64,000 nucleotides of DNA from Actinacidiphila fildesensis. GTDB taxonomy: Bacteria > Actinomycetota > Actinomycetes > Streptomycetales > Streptomycetaceae. The stretch lies in assembly GCF_042652185.1 (NCBI RefSeq), contig NZ_JBHSIX010000005.1; one strand, 5' to 3'. Under the pieces are notes generated by a model that was not told the DNA's origin, made no database searches, and was given only the letters and a program-made list of their open reading frames with translations. This document shows, in pieces, positions 51,128 to 62,787 of this stretch. Within the stretch, counting starts at the first letter, position 1; each line of letters begins with the position of its first letter. A program made the position numbers and the translations under genes.

Positions 51128-53106
51128 CACGCGTTCTCCCTCCCGCGGAACGTGAGTACGGTGGTGAACTCCCCCAACAGCGCGGGGCCGTCGGTGAAGC
51201 CGGTGCCGACCAGCGTGGTGCTGGGTTCCTTGCGCCCGAAGCCGGTGGAGTACCAGCCCAGCGGCGGGTCGCTCTCGCCGCGATGCGCCCGCCAACTCAG
51301 CTGCCCGGACAGGTCGAGCACCGCGGAGCGGTCCTCGCCGTCCCGGTTCCAGGTGAGCACGGCCCGGTTCCCCACCAGGTCCGCGGCGATCGCCGGGCCG
51401 AGGTGGAACGCCAGGCGCACGGCCCGGCGCGGGCCGCGCACCTCGTCAACCACCCGCAACTCCATGGTTGCGGCGGTCAGTTCCACCCGGCGGCGGTGCA
51501 CGGAGCGCTGGTAACCGTCGTGCTCGGCGCTCCAGCGGGCCACACCTTCGCTGGATGTGTCCGCGACCAGGACGCGGCTGCGGGCATGCCGGGTCCACAG
51601 GAACGGCCCGCCGGAGACGGACTGGTCACCGTCGTCCAGTTGCAGGGTGTTGTGGCCGAGGGTCGACCGGAAGTACTGCCGCCACTGGGGCTGTCCGTGG
51701 TAGCAGTACGTCCCCGGGTCGGCGAGCACGTCAACCCCGTCGTGCCGGACCTCCACGGACAGCGCGTCCGCGTGGCCATGCGCGGCGATGGACAGGAACC
51801 CGTGCGGACCGCCGTCGCAGCGGCACCAGATCTCCTCCGGACCGCGCAGGATGGTGAGCCCCGCGTCGGCGAAGTGGGCCGGTCGGCTTGGCGGGCGGGT
51901 CACGGCCGGTGTGGTTCCCATTTCCGCGTACGGCCGGATGAGCGCGGCAAGGAGCTGGGTGCGCACATCGGTGTCGGACACCGTCGGCCACCAGTCGAGT
52001 CGGCCGAACACGGCGTCCCCGGTGGCAAGGAGCGAGGCCCAGCGGTCGGTGCCCGCGCCGTCCACGACCAGACCGTACCCGTCGTCCGCGTCCCCCTGGC
52101 GCGGCGGCCGCAGCCGGCCGTCCACGACGGCCGCGAGCGCGTCGGTCATCCGCAGCAGCACCAGCCGGATCGACGCGGGGACGGGCACGTCGGCGGCATC
52201 CGCCTCGGCCACCGCGGCCATGCCGAGTTCAAGGACGAGTCCGTGATACTCGGTGGCCAACTCGCGGTTGAGGCCGGAGGGGAAGGTGTTGCTTCGCAGC
52301 TGCCGCTCCAGCGACCGCAGCGCGTCGGCTCGCCAGCGCGCCGATGAGGGGAACCACCCGAATGCGCAGGCCCCGGCGAACTGCCCGGCGGTCTCGGCGA
52401 TGACGTGGTTGTTCGCCGAGGACCCCCGACTGGGGAAGGCGGCCAGCCAGCGCTGGTGGTGCCAGATCTGGTTCAGCGCAACCGGGTTGCGCTCGAAAAG
52501 ACCGGCCGCGCCCGGCCAGCCGTCGAGCAGCCGGCGGATCCACACCCAGGACAACAGCCGGATCCCCAGCTCGATGCCGCTGATCCAGTGCACGCCACGC
52601 AGCGGTGGGTTGGCCGTCCACCAGGACCGCAGGTGCTCGGCCACTCGCTCGGCGTACCGCTCGTTCCCGGTGATCGCGTAGGCGGCGGCGAGCACGGTGA
52701 GGTACTGGTGCCGGGACAGCTCCCAGATCTGCTTGATGTCCCCGACCGCGTCCTCGTTCCGGTACGGCACGTCGAAGGCGTAACCGGACGGAGCCCGTCG
52801 CCCGGTCTTCGGGTCGTACGACCAGTCCGGGTCGGCCAGGTCGTCGCGGTCCACCCCGAAGTACTCGGCGTGCCCGTCCATCAGCCGGTCCGCCTCGGCG
52901 ATGAGACGTTTCGCGGCGTCCGGTGGCACTGCGGCGATCGTCCCGGCGGGCAGTACCGCGGTGAACCGGGCGCCGGTCACGCTCGGGCAGTCCGGCAGCG
53001 CCGACCGCCACCGCCGCCTGCGCACCGCGTCGCCCGCCCGGCCGCCGACCTCTCGCGGTCCCATCCGGGACAACCGCCGCAGGTACCAGCCCGCGCTCAT
53101 GGTCAT
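51124..53106 (-). CDS. Heparinase II/III-family protein
   Basis: A 660-residue protein: N-terminal (alpha/alpha)6 region (about 100-330, with HHQRWLAAFPSRGSSANNHVIAE) and a C-terminal beta-sheet domain from about 380 with SIAAHGHADALSVEVRHDG and the HNTLQLD element. The family cleaves uronic-acid polysaccharides by beta-elimination. No signal peptide is evident (starts TMSAGWYLRRLSRMG), unlike secreted lyases; in actinobacterial capsule operons such proteins are common and unexplained. Confidence 0.88.
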   Translation of the reverse strand: MTMSAGWYLRRLSRMGPREVGGRAGDAVRRRRWRSALPDCPSVTGARFTAVLPAGTIAAVPPDAAKRLIAEADRLMDGHAEYFGVDRDDLADPDWSYDPKTGRRAPSGYAFDVPYRNEDAVGDIKQIWELSRHQYLTVLAAAYAITGNERYAERVAEHLRSWWTANPPLRGVHWISGIELGIRLLSWVWIRRLLDGWPGAAGLFERNPVALNQIWHHQRWLAAFPSRGSSANNHVIAETAGQFAGACAFGWFPSSARWRADALRSLERQLRSNTFPSGLNRELATEYHGLVLELGMAAVAEADAADVPVPASIRLVLLRMTDALAAVVDGRLRPPRQGDADDGYGLVVDGAGTDRWASLLATGDAVFGRLDWWPTVSDTDVRTQLLAALIRPYAEMGTTPAVTRPPSRPAHFADAGLTILRGPEEIWCRCDGGPHGFLSIAAHGHADALSVEVRHDGVDVLADPGTYCYHGQPQWRQYFRSTLGHNTLQLDDGDQSVSGGPFLWTRHARSRVLVADTSSEGVARWSAEHDGYQRSVHRRRVELTAATMELRVVDEVRGPRRAVRLAFHLGPAIAADLVGNRAVLTWNRDGEDRSAVLDLSGQLSWRAHRGESDPPLGWYSTGFGRKEPSTTLVGTGFTDGPALLGEFTTVLTFRGRENAW

Positions 53107-55283
53107 CGGGCCCTCGCCAACGTCACCGGCGCGCCGCCGACCAGGCTGGCCCGCACGGCGAGGGTGGCCGCCGTGGTGGCGACCAGCGACTCCAGCGGCA
53201 CCGGCATCGGCCCGCCGGTCCGCACGGCCTTGATGAACGCGGCCAGCTCGGCGGACTGGCCCTTGTCCCGGGCCTTGGGCAGCCGCGAACTGACCCACCG
53301 CTTACGGCCGTATACCGAGGCACGGACGAAGTCGTCGAGCCGCAGCACCTTGCCGTCCGCGATCAGGTCCAGCGTCTCCTTGGGGAAGCCGGGCGGGCCG
53401 GTGGTGATGTAGCTGATGGTGGCGGTGGACCCGTCCGGGTAGCGCAGCACGACCTGCAGGTCCTCGTTACCGGACGTGGCGACCGCGTACACCGAGACCG
53501 GGTCGGCCGCGAGCAGCCAGCTCGCCGTGTCGATGAAGTGCCCGCCCTCACCGGCGAACCGCGAGCCCTCGGCGCCCTGTTGGAGGTACCAGCTGCCGTG
53601 CTGCAGCCGACCTGCGTTGACCAGGTAGCGGAGGCTCGCAGGACCGGTCCTGGCGCCGAACCGATTGCTGGCCTCCTGCAGCAGCGGCGCGAACCGGCGG
53701 TTGAAGCCCACCTGCAGCCGGTCGTTGCCGGACTCCTCCACCGCCGCGAGCACGCCTGCCAGCTCGTCCTCGGTGAGGGCCAGGGGCTTCTCGACGAACA
53801 CCGCCTTGCCTGCCAGCAGTGCCCTTCGCGTCAGTTCGGCGTGCGAGCTGTGCCGGGTGACCACGAAGACCGCGTCGATGGACGGGTCGCCGAGCACGGC
53901 GTCGAGATCGGTGGTCGCCTCGGCGAAGCCGAACTTCCGCTGCGCGTTGGCCGCGGACAGCGCCGTCGTGGTGACGACCGTGGACAACTCGACGCCGTCG
54001 CGCTGTGCCAGGTGCGGCAGCAGCATCGACGTCGCGTAGTTTCCCGCGCCGACGAACGCAAGGCGCACCTGCGCCTTGGGTGACCCGGCCGTGGTGGGCG
54101 CCTTGTCGCTGCGTCGCACCGCGGGCACGGTCACCGCCGGGGCCTGCGCTTCCTCCTTCTGTTCGGGGTACCGGAACAGCACGGCCACGGCCTTCAGGTC
54201 GCCGTCCTTCAGGCGCTGGTACGTCTCGACGGCGTCATCGAAGTCGGAGATGTGGGAGACCAGGGGCTCCACGTCGACGCGGCCGCGGGCGAGGAGATCG
54301 AGGAAGGACGCCAGGTTGCGGCGCTCGGTCCAGCGCACGTAGCCGATCGGGTAGTCGCGCCCCTCCAGCTCGTACTCCGGGTCGTAGCGCCCGGGGCCGT
54401 AACTGCGGGAGAACCGGACGTCGAGCTCTTTCTCGTAGTACGCGTTCCACGGAAGGTCAAGGCGGCACTTGCCGATGTCGACGACCCGGCCGCGGTCCCG
54501 GCTCAACCGGGCGGCCAACTCGACGGGTTGGTTGGTACCGCCGCCGGCGGCCAGGTACACCTGGTCCACGCCGTGCCCGTCGGTGAGCTCGACAACGGCG
54601 GCTTCCACGGCCGCGGACGAGGGATCGCCGCAGGCCGCGGCGCCCAGGCGCTCGGCGAGCTCGCAGCGCACCGGGTCGGGGTCGACGCCGACGACGCGGA
54701 CTCCCGAGGCGGTGAGCAACTGCACCACCAACTGCCCGATCAGCCCGAGGCCGATGACCAGCGCCACGTCGCCGAGCTGTGGCTCGCCGCGGCGGACGCC
54801 CTGCATCGCGATAGACCCGACCGTGCCGAAGGCCGCGTGCCGTGGCGAGAGGCCGTCCGGCACCCGGGCGTAGAGGTTCTTCGGCACCCAGTTCAGCTCG
54901 GCGTGCAGCGCGTGTTCATTGCCTGCGCAGGCCACGAGGTCGCCGACCTTCACATCGTCGATCCCGGTGCCGACCTCCTCGACCACCCCGCACAGCGAGT
55001 AGCCCAACGGTGTGTAGGAGTCCAGCTTGCCCATCACCTTGCGGTAGGTGGCCGGCACCCCGTTGGTGGCCACGCTCTGCATCACCTTGGCCACCTGGTC
55101 GGGACGGGAGCGGGCCTTGCCCACCATCGACAGGCCGGCCTCGGACACCTTCATCAGCTCGGTCCCGGTGGATATCAGCGAGTACGCGCTGCGGACCAGC
55201 ACACCGCCCGGCTTGCACCCCGGCACCGGTACGTCGAGCAGCGCCAACTCGCCGCTCTTGTAGTTCTGCACAACCTGCTTCAC
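53103..55283 (-). CDS. Zinc-type dehydrogenase fused to Gfo/Idh/MocA oxidoreductase
   Basis: A 726-residue two-domain protein. Residues 1-375 are a medium-chain dehydrogenase (GYSLCGVVEEVGTGID, VIGLGLIGQLVV for NAD). Residues 405-720 are a Gfo/Idh/MocA oxidoreductase (LAFVGAGNYATSMLLPHLA, VEKPLALTEDEL). The pair recurs next to heparinase II/III genes. Linked redox steps on a uronic or amino sugar are likely. GTG start at 55283 with AAAGGAG upstream. Confidence 0.88.
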   Translation of the reverse strand: MKQVVQNYKSGELALLDVPVPGCKPGGVLVRSAYSLISTGTELMKVSEAGLSMVGKARSRPDQVAKVMQSVATNGVPATYRKVMGKLDSYTPLGYSLCGVVEEVGTGIDDVKVGDLVACAGNEHALHAELNWVPKNLYARVPDGLSPRHAAFGTVGSIAMQGVRRGEPQLGDVALVIGLGLIGQLVVQLLTASGVRVVGVDPDPVRCELAERLGAAACGDPSSAAVEAAVVELTDGHGVDQVYLAAGGGTNQPVELAARLSRDRGRVVDIGKCRLDLPWNAYYEKELDVRFSRSYGPGRYDPEYELEGRDYPIGYVRWTERRNLASFLDLLARGRVDVEPLVSHISDFDDAVETYQRLKDGDLKAVAVLFRYPEQKEEAQAPAVTVPAVRRSDKAPTTAGSPKAQVRLAFVGAGNYATSMLLPHLAQRDGVELSTVVTTTALSAANAQRKFGFAEATTDLDAVLGDPSIDAVFVVTRHSSHAELTRRALLAGKAVFVEKPLALTEDELAGVLAAVEESGNDRLQVGFNRRFAPLLQEASNRFGARTGPASLRYLVNAGRLQHGSWYLQQGAEGSRFAGEGGHFIDTASWLLAADPVSVYAVATSGNEDLQVVLRYPDGSTATISYITTGPPGFPKETLDLIADGKVLRLDDFVRASVYGRKRWVSSRLPKARDKGQSAELAAFIKAVRTGGPMPVPLESLVATTAATLAVRASLVGGAPVTLARAR

Positions 55284-55308
55284 CCGAACTCCTTTTGTTT
55301 CTACGCCG

Positions 55309-57234
55309 TCAGGGGTGGGTCCGGCCGGAGCCGGAGGTCGCGCCGCGATACCAGTACTCGAGGGTCAGCACATGCCACAGATGCTTGGAGAAGTCCCGCT
55401 GCCCGGCGGCGTCCTCGGCGACCATCCGCGCCAGCGCGTCGCGGCGCAGGATCCCGGAATTGACGAGCACGCCGTCGTTCACCACCTCGCGCACCAGCGG
55501 TGCCAGATCCCGGCTCATCCAGGCCCGCAGCGGGGCGCTGAACAGGCCCTTGGGCCGGTATGCGATCTCCCGGGGCAGGATCGAGGTGGCCGCCTCCTTG
55601 AGGACGGCCTTGCCCTGCCGGCCGACGATCTTGCGATCGCCGGGCACGGCGAACGCCGCCTTGACCACCTCGACGTCCACGTACGGCACCCGCACCTCGG
55701 TCGACGCGGCCATGCTGGAGCGGTCCGTGTAGGCGAGGTTCAGGCCCGGCAGGAACATCCGGGCGTCGCCCAGGCACATGCGATTGACGAAGTCGTCGAG
55801 TTCGTTGTCCTGGTAGATGTCCGCGTGCTCGGTCAGCACGTCATCGACCGTCCCGGCCAGGTCCGGATTGACCAGGGCGAGCAGTTCGTCCTGGTCGTAC
55901 ATGGTGTAGCTGCGCCGGAACGCGGTCTCCTCCGGCAGATCGGCGAAGGAGAGGAACCGCTTCGCGAAGCGCACCGACCGGTACCCCCGGCGGGCCGTGG
56001 CGACCGGCAGCCGGTCCACGGCCCTGGACAGGCCGCGCCGCAGGGGCCGCGGGACGCGCTGGTAGCGCAGCGCGAGCAGGTTGGCCAGGTGCTTGCGGTA
56101 CCCGGCGAACAGCTCGTCGGCACCCATCCCCGAGAGCATCACCTTGACCCCGGCCTCCCGGGCGGCCTCGCAGATCAGGAACGTGTTGATCGCGGCGGGG
56201 TCGCCGATCGGCTCGTCCAGGTGGTACGTCATCTGCGGCAGCAGGTCCAGCACGTTCGGAGCGATCTCGATCTCGTGCAGGTCGACGCCGAACCGCTCGG
56301 CCACCTGCCGGGCATAGCGAAGGTCGTCCGGCATCGCCTCGAACTTGGCGTCCTCGGCGCGGAACCCGATCGTGTAGGCGGAGATCCCGGGTTGGTCGCG
56401 GGCCGCCAGGGCGGTGAGGTAGCTGGAGTCGAGACCGCCGGAGAGGAAGGTCGCCACGGGTACGTCGGAGAGCAGGTGGCGTCGAGTCGACTCCTCGACG
56501 ATGGCAGCGATATCCGGCCGCTCGCCGCTGCGGGCCCGCTCCTGGCCCTCGGCGGCGACGTCCCGCAGGTTCCAGTACTGGCCGCGCTCCACCCGGCCGT
56601 CGGGCCGGCACCGCAGCCAGCTCCCCGGCGGCAGCTTCTCCGCTTCGCGGAACGCGCAGCGTGAGTCCGGCACCCAGTAGTACAGCAGCGAGGCCACCAG
56701 CGCCGCATCGTCCACCTGCAGCGACCCGCCGGTGGCGGCGGCGAGCGCCTTGAGCTCGGAGGCGAACACCAGGCCCGCACCGCGCCGGAGCAGGAACAGC
56801 GGCTTGATGCCGAGTTGGTCGCGGGCGAGCACGAGGTCACCGGTTCGCTCGTCGAAGATCCCGAACGCGAACATGCCGCGCAGCCGGGGCAGGCAGTCCG
56901 TGCCCCAGCGCCGCCAGGCCTCCAGCAGCACCTCGGTGTCGGAGGTACCGCGGAAGCGCACCCCCGCGGCTGCCAGTTCGCCGCGCAGCTCGGGCGCGTT
57001 GTACAGCTCGCCGTTGTACGTCAGGACGAGGCCGTCCGAGACCATCGGCTGGGCGCCGGTCTCGGACAGGTCGATGATGGCCAGCCGGCGGTGCCCCAGG
57101 TGCACTTCGCCGTCACCGACGGGGTGGCCGTACCGGCCCGCCCCGTCAGGACCGCGGTGGGCGAGGGTATCGGTGAGCCGGTCGGTCACGACCTTCCCGT
57201 CCGGCCATCGGTACGTGCCTGCTATGCCGCACAT
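55309..57234 (-). CDS. Asparagine synthase (glutamine-hydrolysing) family amidotransferase
   Basis: A 641-residue AsnB-like enzyme: Cys2 nucleophile of the glutaminase domain (MCGIAGTYRW), RGPDGAG, and a C-terminal synthetase with the ATP loop FLSGGLDSSYLTA. In polysaccharide operons these enzymes amidate the carboxyl of a uronic acid; the AlgD-like dehydrogenase provides that acid. A housekeeping asparagine synthase is less likely here. Confidence 0.9.
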   Translation of the reverse strand: MCGIAGTYRWPDGKVVTDRLTDTLAHRGPDGAGRYGHPVGDGEVHLGHRRLAIIDLSETGAQPMVSDGLVLTYNGELYNAPELRGELAAAGVRFRGTSDTEVLLEAWRRWGTDCLPRLRGMFAFGIFDERTGDLVLARDQLGIKPLFLLRRGAGLVFASELKALAAATGGSLQVDDAALVASLLYYWVPDSRCAFREAEKLPPGSWLRCRPDGRVERGQYWNLRDVAAEGQERARSGERPDIAAIVEESTRRHLLSDVPVATFLSGGLDSSYLTALAARDQPGISAYTIGFRAEDAKFEAMPDDLRYARQVAERFGVDLHEIEIAPNVLDLLPQMTYHLDEPIGDPAAINTFLICEAAREAGVKVMLSGMGADELFAGYRKHLANLLALRYQRVPRPLRRGLSRAVDRLPVATARRGYRSVRFAKRFLSFADLPEETAFRRSYTMYDQDELLALVNPDLAGTVDDVLTEHADIYQDNELDDFVNRMCLGDARMFLPGLNLAYTDRSSMAASTEVRVPYVDVEVVKAAFAVPGDRKIVGRQGKAVLKEAATSILPREIAYRPKGLFSAPLRAWMSRDLAPLVREVVNDGVLVNSGILRRDALARMVAEDAAGQRDFSKHLWHVLTLEYWYRGATSGSGRTHP

Positions 57235-57237
57235 GTA

Positions 57238-58755
57238 TTACCGTGCCTCCTGATCGCTGTCCGGGACTCGTACGGCCCATGACGGCCGCTCCGTCAGCAG
57301 TCGGCCCGGCGCGTTCTGCCGGGCCAGCCGCTCGTTGTGACCGCGCAGCGCGGTGTGCAGCCCGTCCCACAGGGTGCCGTCGGTCCTGTCCCGCGGATCG
57401 GGGTCGATCAGCACCACACCGATCACCGGAATGAGCAGGTCCGCGAGTTGCCGCGCCACGGTGTGCAGCCATGCGGTGCTGCCGTGCCCGGCACGCACGA
57501 CGAGCACGGTCTGGGTACCGAGGTCCGGGAGGCCGGTCCACGCCGTGCCGGGGGCCACCGAGCCGACACCGAGTCGGCGCTCCTGATGGGACACGGCCGC
57601 GGCACCCTCGCCGCTGACCACGGTCGGGTCTCCCGGCTTCGGGCGGCGGCCTGCGAGCTGCGAGCCGGGCAGACCATCGATGATGACCACTGGCCCCTCC
57701 GCCATCAGTGCCTCGGCGAGGTCCAGGGCGATCACGCTCGTGCTGCGCGCACAGCCCAGTTCCAGCAGCGACACCGGTTCCGCGGAGCCGCGCACGGTGC
57801 GGGCCAGGGTCGCGGTGAGCCGTTCGCGGGCCGCCCGGGTCCGTCGGCGCTGCCACCGCCTGCCCGACCGGCGGGGCAGCTCCGCGATGACCGAGGCGCC
57901 CAGGTTCGCCGCGATGTCCCGGCGCAGCACGGGGCGGTCCGCCACCACCGTGCCGACCGCGGCCACCGCGAGCCCGAGGACGAGCCCTAGGACGAGCCCG
58001 ATCGCGGCGTTGGTGGCAGCGGCCCTGGGCAGGGAGTGCTGCACCGCGCGCGGGGCGTCCACGATCTGTGTGCCGGCGACGAGCTGGGGCGTGCCGATGC
58101 GCGCCTCCGCGGCGCGCTGGCCGAAATCGGTGATCCGCGAGGTGAGCTCGGCCCGGCGGGCGAAGAGCGACTCCAGGTCCGCCGACGCTGTCGGCCCACT
58201 CCCCGGCCGTCCGTTTCCGATCGACTTGTTGACCTTGGCGAGTTCGTCCCGCATGCGGTCACGCTGGTCGAGCAGAGCCTTGGACTCGGCGTTCGCGGCT
58301 TCCTGAATCCGTCTCACATGGTCCGAGACGAACGCGTCGGCCAGCGCCTTGGCGCGGGCCACCGCTTCCGCGTCGGTGTCACCTGTCACATTGATCTGCA
58401 GCAGGTTGTTGGTCAGGCCGACACCCGCGTAGTCCGGCATGAAGTCCTCTGGTTTTTCAGGGGAGCCGAGGGACTGCAGGGCCATACCGGCGATTCGCGT
58501 GGTTTGCAGCAGCGCGACGTCGGTGCGGATCAGCGTTCCGGGGTCGTTCGGCTGGTCCTGCTGATGCGCGACCAGCACCTTGGTCACCGCGGCCGGCGGC
58601 GGCGGCCGCAGGACCGCCACCGCCGCGCCGAGCAGCAGTCCCAGGAGCGCCAGGGAGCACCAGAGGCGGCGGCGCCTGCGCACCGCCACCACCAGTCCCT
58701 GCAGGTCAAGGAGCGGAGTGGCTGCCGACGACTCCGAAGTCGTGCTCGTCGTCAC
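57238..58755 (-). CDS. Wzz-type chain-length determinant with degenerate kinase domain
   Basis: A 505-residue protein: N-terminal Wzz domain with a membrane helix at about 28-48, a coiled central part (about 130-220) and a second helix near 255-275 (AAATNAAIGLVLGLVLGLAVAAVG). The rest resembles a BY-kinase/CpsD fold, but where a GxGKS/T Walker A is expected it reads LLELGCARSTSVIALDLA. ATP binding or autokinase activity is therefore doubtful. Confidence 0.82.
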   Translation of the reverse strand: MTTSTTSESSAATPLLDLQGLVVAVRRRRRLWCSLALLGLLLGAAVAVLRPPPPAAVTKVLVAHQQDQPNDPGTLIRTDVALLQTTRIAGMALQSLGSPEKPEDFMPDYAGVGLTNNLLQINVTGDTDAEAVARAKALADAFVSDHVRRIQEAANAESKALLDQRDRMRDELAKVNKSIGNGRPGSGPTASADLESLFARRAELTSRITDFGQRAAEARIGTPQLVAGTQIVDAPRAVQHSLPRAAATNAAIGLVLGLVLGLAVAAVGTVVADRPVLRRDIAANLGASVIAELPRRSGRRWQRRRTRAARERLTATLARTVRGSAEPVSLLELGCARSTSVIALDLAEALMAEGPVVIIDGLPGSQLAGRRPKPGDPTVVSGEGAAAVSHQERRLGVGSVAPGTAWTGLPDLGTQTVLVVRAGHGSTAWLHTVARQLADLLIPVIGVVLIDPDPRDRTDGTLWDGLHTALRGHNERLARQNAPGRLLTERPSWAVRVPDSDQEAR

Positions 58756-60119
58756 ACCGAACCTCCCGTCGCGTGACTGTGAACCGCGAGCGCCGCAGTG
58801 GCGTTGTCCGGAGGATGGTCGGCGGATCGCGTCGGACTGGCCCGGACCGTGCCGGCGACGACGATGCCGACAACCTCATGCCTGCCGTCCGCACACGCCT
58901 CGGCGATGCCGGCGAGCTCCTCAGCGGTCCAGCTGCCCGCGCTGAGCACGACCAGGGCACCGGACTCGGTGTCGCGGTCCGGCACTGTCGGCCGGTCCAC
59001 CGAGACCTCCACCACCCGCAGCTGCGGATCGTCCTGGGCCTCGGCGACGAGCTGCCCGGCGGCCCGGCGGGCGATCTCGTCGCCGTCCGGTACGACGACC
59101 AGCAGCCGCCGGGGGGCCGGCAGCTGGTCCCGGAGGCGAGCGCACACCCGCCGGTAGCGGATCCGCGAGCCGGCCTCGTCGCCGGACCTCGGCGGGGTCG
59201 GTATGTCCCACCGGGTGTCGACGCCGAGGAGTCGGCGGATCCGGGCTCGCGGGCCACGACCTGCTGGCTGGTGCGCGCGCCGTTCATCAGGCACGTCGAC
59301 GGTGCCGAGGAGCGCCGAGCCCAGCGCCGCGGCGATCTGCGGTTCGGTGCGCAGTCGGCGATTCACCCGTGCGGCGACGAGATGGCCGATGACCGCGAGC
59401 AGGAAGAACAGCAGCGCCCCGCCGACGATGAGCTGCATCCTCGTCGGCGGCGCCTCACCGGTCGGCCGGGCCGCCGGCCCCATGACGACCATGCCGGCCT
59501 TGTTGGTCGCCGGGTCGGCCTGGTCCAGCTTCGTCATGGCCTCCTCCAGCGAAGTGCGCAACTTCTCGAGGTCGGTGCGGGCCTGCACGCTCTCCACGGT
59601 CTGCCCCGGATCTGCCGCATTGGCCAGGTCGGTGATGCGGCGGTTGGTCTCCACCACGTTCTGCCGCAGGGCCTCAGTCCCGGTAGCCGCGTCGGGGTCG
59701 GTGCTGCCGCCTGCGATCCGCGCGGCGAATTTGACGAATTGCTGGGCCATCCGGTCGGAGAGCTGCTGCGCGTGCTCCGGGGTGTCGGCCGTTCCCGAGA
59801 TCTTGATGATGTTCCCGTCGGCGGCCTTGGCGCTCACTCGATCCCGCAGCTCGGTGCCGCTGACCTTGGTCCAGTCGAGAGCGGCGGCCGCGCGGTCGAC
59901 CACCACCGAACTGGTCGCGATATCCACCTGAGTCAGGAGCTCGCGCTCTTCCCACTGCCCTGGCAGCAGTACCGATGCCGACGTCGTGTACCGCGGCGGG
60001 AACAGCACCGAGGTGCCGTAGCCGACGAGCGCGCCCACCAGGGCGAGGACGGCGAGAAGCCGCCACCGTCGACGGAGAATCCACCCGATCGTGACCAGGC
60101 GGATCGTGTCATCGCTCAA
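58752..60119 (-). CDS. Second Wzz-type chain-length determinant protein
   Basis: A 455-residue protein with the first membrane segment at about 18-38 (RRRWRLLAVLALVGALVG), a long coiled region to about 210, a second helix (LIVGGALLFFLLAVIGHLVAA, about 230-250) and a C-terminal cytoplasmic part with no Walker motif. It overlaps the first Wzz gene by 4 nt. The two may form a heteromeric length regulator. Confidence 0.82.
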   Translation of the reverse strand: MSDDTIRLVTIGWILRRRWRLLAVLALVGALVGYGTSVLFPPRYTTSASVLLPGQWEERELLTQVDIATSSVVVDRAAAALDWTKVSGTELRDRVSAKAADGNIIKISGTADTPEHAQQLSDRMAQQFVKFAARIAGGSTDPDAATGTEALRQNVVETNRRITDLANAADPGQTVESVQARTDLEKLRTSLEEAMTKLDQADPATNKAGMVVMGPAARPTGEAPPTRMQLIVGGALLFFLLAVIGHLVAARVNRRLRTEPQIAAALGSALLGTVDVPDERRAHQPAGRGPRARIRRLLGVDTRWDIPTPPRSGDEAGSRIRYRRVCARLRDQLPAPRRLLVVVPDGDEIARRAAGQLVAEAQDDPQLRVVEVSVDRPTVPDRDTESGALVVLSAGSWTAEELAGIAEACADGRHEVVGIVVAGTVRASPTRSADHPPDNATAALAVHSHATGGSV

Positions 60120-61370
60120 CGGTGCTGCCTCTTCCCTGTGCGGACCGGGTCGCCCGCCGACACCGGGGTGTGGTCACGGCACGCAGCGGCGTAGGCGGCG
60201 AGCAGCGACGCTTGCGAGTTCCGCCAGGAAAGCTGTCCGCTGATCCGCTCCTGGCCGATCTTGCCCATCTGGGCCCGCTTCTCCGGATCGTCAAGGAGCA
60301 GCGCGATGAGCCTGGCGAATTCGGCCTCGTCATTGGCGGGCGCGTAGAGGGCGGCGTCGCCGGCGGAGACCCGCGCCTCCCGGAGGTCGAACGAGATGAT
60401 CGGCCGGCCCATCGCCATGTACTCCAGGACCTTGTTCATGGTCGACACGTCGTTGAGCGGATTGCGCGGGTCGGGAGAGAGGCACACGTCCGCGGTGGAC
60501 AGGTAGCGCACCAGGTCGGCGTCCGGAATGCGCCCGGTGAACTCCACCTGATCGGACAGCCCGAGCTGCCGGGACAGCTCCACCATCGCGTCGAAGGCGT
60601 CGCCGGAACCGACGAACACGGCGTGCCAGTCGGTCCGCCCGAGCTCGTCGCGCAGCTTCGCGAGGGCCCGCAAGGCGTAGTCGACGCCGTCCTGCGGGCC
60701 CATGACGCCGAGGTAGCACAGCAAATGGGGCTTGCCGTTCTTCAACTCCGGCTCGGGCGGCACCGGTTGGAACCGGTCGGTCTGGGGCGCGCTGCGCACC
60801 ACGAAGACGTCCGCCGGTTGGCGGCCGCCACGGCGCAGTGCCACGTCCCGGTAGCTCTCGTTCGTGGCGAGCACGACGTCCGCGGCCCGGTAGGTCCGCC
60901 GTTCCAGCGCGCACACGGCGCGGTAGAGCAGATCCTCGCCGCGGTCGAACCGGGAAAGGTACAGCTCCGGTACCAGGTCGTGCTGGTCGAAGACGAACCG
61001 TGCCCCGCGCCGCTTCAGCCACAGTGCCGGCAGGAACAGCAGGTCGGGCGGGTTGCAGGCGTGGACCACGTCGACCGGGCCGACCTTGCGGGCCAGCCGG
61101 AACGTGTGCCACAACGCCGATCCGTACTCCCGCAGGTAGCCTGCCGGCCCTCCGGTGGCCGCGCGCAACGGGTAGCGGTGGATCCGCACCCCGTCGATCT
61201 CCGCCTCCGCCTCGGTGTCCCGCTTTGTCCCTTGGGGGCAGATGACGTGCACCGTCCAGCCCGCGTCGCGCAGCGTCGTGCACTCCTGCCACACCCGCCG
61301 GTCGAACGGCACCGACAGGTTCTCCACCAGGATCAGCGCGCGACCGGCCGTCCCGTCGCCGCTGACCGCG

Positions 61371-61381
<11 letters not shown>
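60116..61381 (-). CDS. Family 4 glycosyltransferase
   Basis: A GT-B enzyme of about 420 residues: ALILVENLSVPFDRRVWQE, HACNPPDLLFLPAL, FDQHDLVPELY, and PDPRNPLNDVSTMNKVLEYMA where GT4 has its donor-binding glutamates. Start uncertain: TTG 61381 overlaps the AlgD-like stop by 11 nt, while the frame extends to ATG 61462, a 92-nt overlap with the dehydrogenase gene. It fits as the second sugar-adding step. Confidence 0.85.
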
Positions 61382-62687
<1,306 letters not shown>

Positions 62688-62787
62688 GTCCCGTTCCTCC
62701 CCCCGGGCAGGCCCTTTCGGCCTGCTGTCCGTCCGCCGGCCATTCGGCCTGCGGTCCGTGCGCCGACCGGACGGCGCCCCCCGCGCA

